16,557 nt of DNA from Trueperaceae bacterium (GTDB lineage: Bacteria > Deinococcota > Deinococci > Deinococcales > Trueperaceae): positions 1-16,557 of the forward strand of contig PXAU01000065.1 in NCBI GenBank assembly GCA_003567075.1, given 5' to 3'. Within the stretch, counting starts at the first letter, position 1, and every line of letters starts with the position of its first letter. Shown here piece after piece: positions 14,842 through 16,557 of this stretch. Both the position numbers and the translations under genes were made by a program. Under the pieces are notes generated by a model that made no database searches, was not told the origin of the DNA, and saw only the letters and a program-made list of their open reading frames with translations.

Positions 14842-15411
14842 ATGAAGATCTACACCAAGACCGGCGACGACGGCAGCACCGGGCTCTATGGCGGCACGCG
14901 CACGCGCAAGGACGACCTTCGGGTCGAGGCCTACGGCAGCGTCGACGAGGCCAACGCCGCGATCGGCCTGGCTCGCGCGTTCGTCGACGACGTTGACCTC
15001 GACAAGCTGCTGGCGTCCCTCCAGCACGCGCTGTTCGACGTCGGCGCCGACCTCGCCACGCCGGCCGAGGCGGCGCAACGCGCGCACCTGACGCTCATCG
15101 ACGAAGCCGACGTGGCTGTGCTCGAGCGCTCGATCGATCGTCACGACGCCGAGCTGGAGCCGCTCAGGCAGTTCATCGTGCCCGGCGGGCACGTTGCCAG
15201 CGCGGCGCTGCATCAAGCCCGTGCCGTCGTGCGCCGCGCCGAGCGGACCGTGGTGCGGCTCGCCTCCGACGGCGTCGAAGTCAACGCCGCGCTGCAGCGC
15301 TACCTCAACCGTCTGTCCGACCTGCTGTTCGTGCTCGCGCGCCTCGTCAACGCCCGTCATGGCGTGAGCGAGGCGCGGCTACTGGTGCAGCGGCGTCAGC
15401 GCGGCGGCTGA
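14842..15411 (+). CDS. PduO-type cob(I)alamin adenosyltransferase
   Basis: The enzyme moves the adenosyl group of ATP to cob(I)alamin or cobyrinate to form adenosylcobalamin. The 189-residue protein has the PduO-type N-terminal ATP-binding signature KIYTKTGDDGSTGLYGG (2-18), then RVEAYGSVDEANAAIG (27-42). It also has the conserved arginine-rich helix ARAVVRRAER (126-135) and the C-terminal LNRLSDLLFVLAR (155-167). The length matches single-domain members. The frame extends upstream to 14794, but the added residues are basic and unlike the family; 14842 begins at the conserved start and has a TAGACT box 5 nt upstream. It follows crtD by 51 bp on the same strand. A link to AdoCbl-dependent light regulators (CarH/LitR) of carotenoid genes is possible, but no such regulator is in the window. 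The 3' end overlaps pyrD by 16 bp, tail to tail. Confidence 0.92.
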   Translation: MKIYTKTGDDGSTGLYGGTRTRKDDLRVEAYGSVDEANAAIGLARAFVDDVDLDKLLASLQHALFDVGADLATPAEAAQRAHLTLIDEADVAVLERSIDRHDAELEPLRQFIVPGGHVASAALHQARAVVRRAERTVVRLASDGVEVNAALQRYLNRLSDLLFVLARLVNARHGVSEARLLVQRRQRGG

Positions 15412-16541
15412 GCCTGGCTCGGTCCCGTCGCGGCGGCCTCGCCCGGCGCCGCAGCGCGCGCGTGCGCCACGTCGCGCGCGTCCAGCCATTGCTGCAGGCT
15501 GGCGGCGCCCTGCCGCTCCAGCCAGCGCAGCACGCCGCGCGCCACCACCCGGGGCATGAACGGTCCCTGGTAGATCCAGCCGGTGTAGACGTGGACCAGG
15601 CTGGCGCCGGCCTCGAGCCGTTCGATCACGTCGGCCGCGCTCTCGACGCCGCCCGACGCCACGAGCGGCAAGCGCGTCCGGGCCCGCAGCTGTCGCAGCA
15701 CCTGCAGCGCGATCGGTCCCAACGGTGCCCCTGAGAGGCCGCCCTCCTCGCCCGGGTCGTGCCGCAGCACGTCGCGTCGCACCGTGGTGTTGGTCGCGAC
15801 CAAGCCGTCGAGCGCAGCGGCCTCGGCGGAGGCGACGAGCGCATCCAGGGCGGCCTCGTTCAGGTCGGGGGCGAGCTTGAGCAGGACGGGTTTGCCGCCG
15901 AGCTCGTCACGCAAGCGTGCGACGAGGTCGAGCAGGGGTCGCAGCTGGTCGGGTGCCTGGAGCGAGCGTAGGCCCGGCGTGTTGGGCGAGCTGACGTTCA
16001 ACACCAGGTAATCCGCGACGGGCCACACCGCCCGGAACGCCGCTTCGTAGTCCGCAACCGCCGACTCGAGCGCGGCGGCCCGGCTCTTGCCGACGTTGAC
16101 CCCGAGCGGCGCCTCGGGCCACCAGGGGCGGGCCCGTGCAGCGCGCAGCCGCTCGGCCACGACGCTGGCGCCTGCGTTGTTGAAGCCCATGCGGTTGATG
16201 AGCGCCCGCTCCTCCGGGATGCGGAAAGAGCGGGGGCGCGGGTTGCCCGCTTGCGGCAGCGCCGTGACCGTACCCAGGTCAGCCGTTCCGAAGCCCATCG
16301 CGGGCCAGGTCGCGGGCGCCTCGGCCTGCTTGTCGAAGCCGGCGCCCAACCCCAGCGGGTTGGGGAAGTCGAGGCCGAAGCAGCGCACCCGTAGACGGGG
16401 ATCGCTCGGGGCGAAGGTCCAGTGCAGCAGGCGCAGCAGCCCGGGATGGCGGTCGCAGACGCGGAGCCCGGCCATCACCAGCCCATGGGCGCGTTCGGGT
16501 TCGAGGCGGAACATGAGGCTCCGCAGGAGACGGTAGCCCAT
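15396..16541 (-). CDS. pyrD: Dihydroorotate dehydrogenase (quinone), class 2
   Basis: PyrD oxidises dihydroorotate to orotate in pyrimidine synthesis, passing electrons to the quinone pool. The 381-residue protein has the class 2 membrane-associating N-terminus (YRLLRSLMFRLEPERAHGL, 3-21). The flavin and substrate motifs are NPLGLGAGFDKQAEA (61-75), RMGFNNAGA (117-125), the catalytic-serine motif NVSSPNTPGLR (182-192), LKLAPDL (221-227), VATNTTV (248-254), GGLSGAPL (267-274) and the phosphate loop ASGGVESAADV (295-305). Serine rather than cysteine at the base position fits class 2. The last 25 or so residues form an Ala/Pro-rich tail beyond the usual end. The ATG at 16541 begins the normal family start. 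Only 16 bp lie beyond it in the window, so its promoter cannot be judged. No other pyrimidine gene is adjacent. Confidence 0.96.
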   Translation of the reverse strand: MGYRLLRSLMFRLEPERAHGLVMAGLRVCDRHPGLLRLLHWTFAPSDPRLRVRCFGLDFPNPLGLGAGFDKQAEAPATWPAMGFGTADLGTVTALPQAGNPRPRSFRIPEERALINRMGFNNAGASVVAERLRAARARPWWPEAPLGVNVGKSRAAALESAVADYEAAFRAVWPVADYLVLNVSSPNTPGLRSLQAPDQLRPLLDLVARLRDELGGKPVLLKLAPDLNEAALDALVASAEAAALDGLVATNTTVRRDVLRHDPGEEGGLSGAPLGPIALQVLRQLRARTRLPLVASGGVESAADVIERLEAGASLVHVYTGWIYQGPFMPRVVARGVLRWLERQGAASLQQWLDARDVAHARAAAPGEAAATGPSQAQPPR

Positions 16542-16557
16542 GGCCGCTCAGGCGCGC

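Overview
The window is very GC-rich and gene-dense. It looks like chromosomal DNA from a member of the Deinococcota, possibly a Truepera-like lineage. This rests on a ketolase resembling Deinococcus CrtO and on several genes with a TAGACT-type -10 box 5-7 nt before the start codon, the leaderless layout common in Deinococcus. No 16S rRNA, tRNA or other taxonomic marker is present, so the assignment is an inference. No stretch over 300 bases lacks a gene. I saw no mobile element, CRISPR array or RNA gene.

Left part (1-5052). A minus-strand pair encodes a monogalactosyldiacylglycerol-synthase-like glycosyltransferase and, joined by a 1-nt stop/start overlap, an exported FAD-dependent oxidoreductase cut by the window edge. 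Diverging from them on the plus strand is a lipoprotein with a C-terminal PrcB-type domain. It converges on a minus-strand dGTPase-like HD phosphohydrolase. Middle (5053-7322). HisN-type histidinol-phosphatase and IspG (an MEP-pathway isoprenoid enzyme) lie in tandem on the plus strand, each with its own apparent start-proximal -10 box.

Carotenoid operon (7399-14790). Six plus-strand genes are joined by 4- to 8-nt overlaps: crtB (phytoene synthase), a CrtO-type ketolase, a three-domain membrane protein (lycopene cyclase c domain + d domain + CruF 1,2-hydratase), a PlsC-like acyltransferase, a family 2 glycosyltransferase, and a CrtI/CrtD-family desaturase. Together they predict an asymmetric monocyclic carotenoid. 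One end would be a 4-keto beta-ring. The other would be a 1'-hydroxylated, 3',4'-desaturated psi-end that is glycosylated and then acylated, i.e. a deoxyflexixanthin/myxobacton-ester-like pigment. The cyclase-CruF fusion is the most notable item: it would put the two end-group reactions that create the asymmetry on one polypeptide. No crtE and no clear crtI are in the window, so those steps must be encoded elsewhere, or the last gene also desaturates phytoene.

Right part (14842-16557). A PduO-type cobalamin adenosyltransferase follows the operon with its own -10 box. It overlaps tail-to-tail by 16 bp with a class 2 dihydroorotate dehydrogenase (pyrD) on the minus strand.
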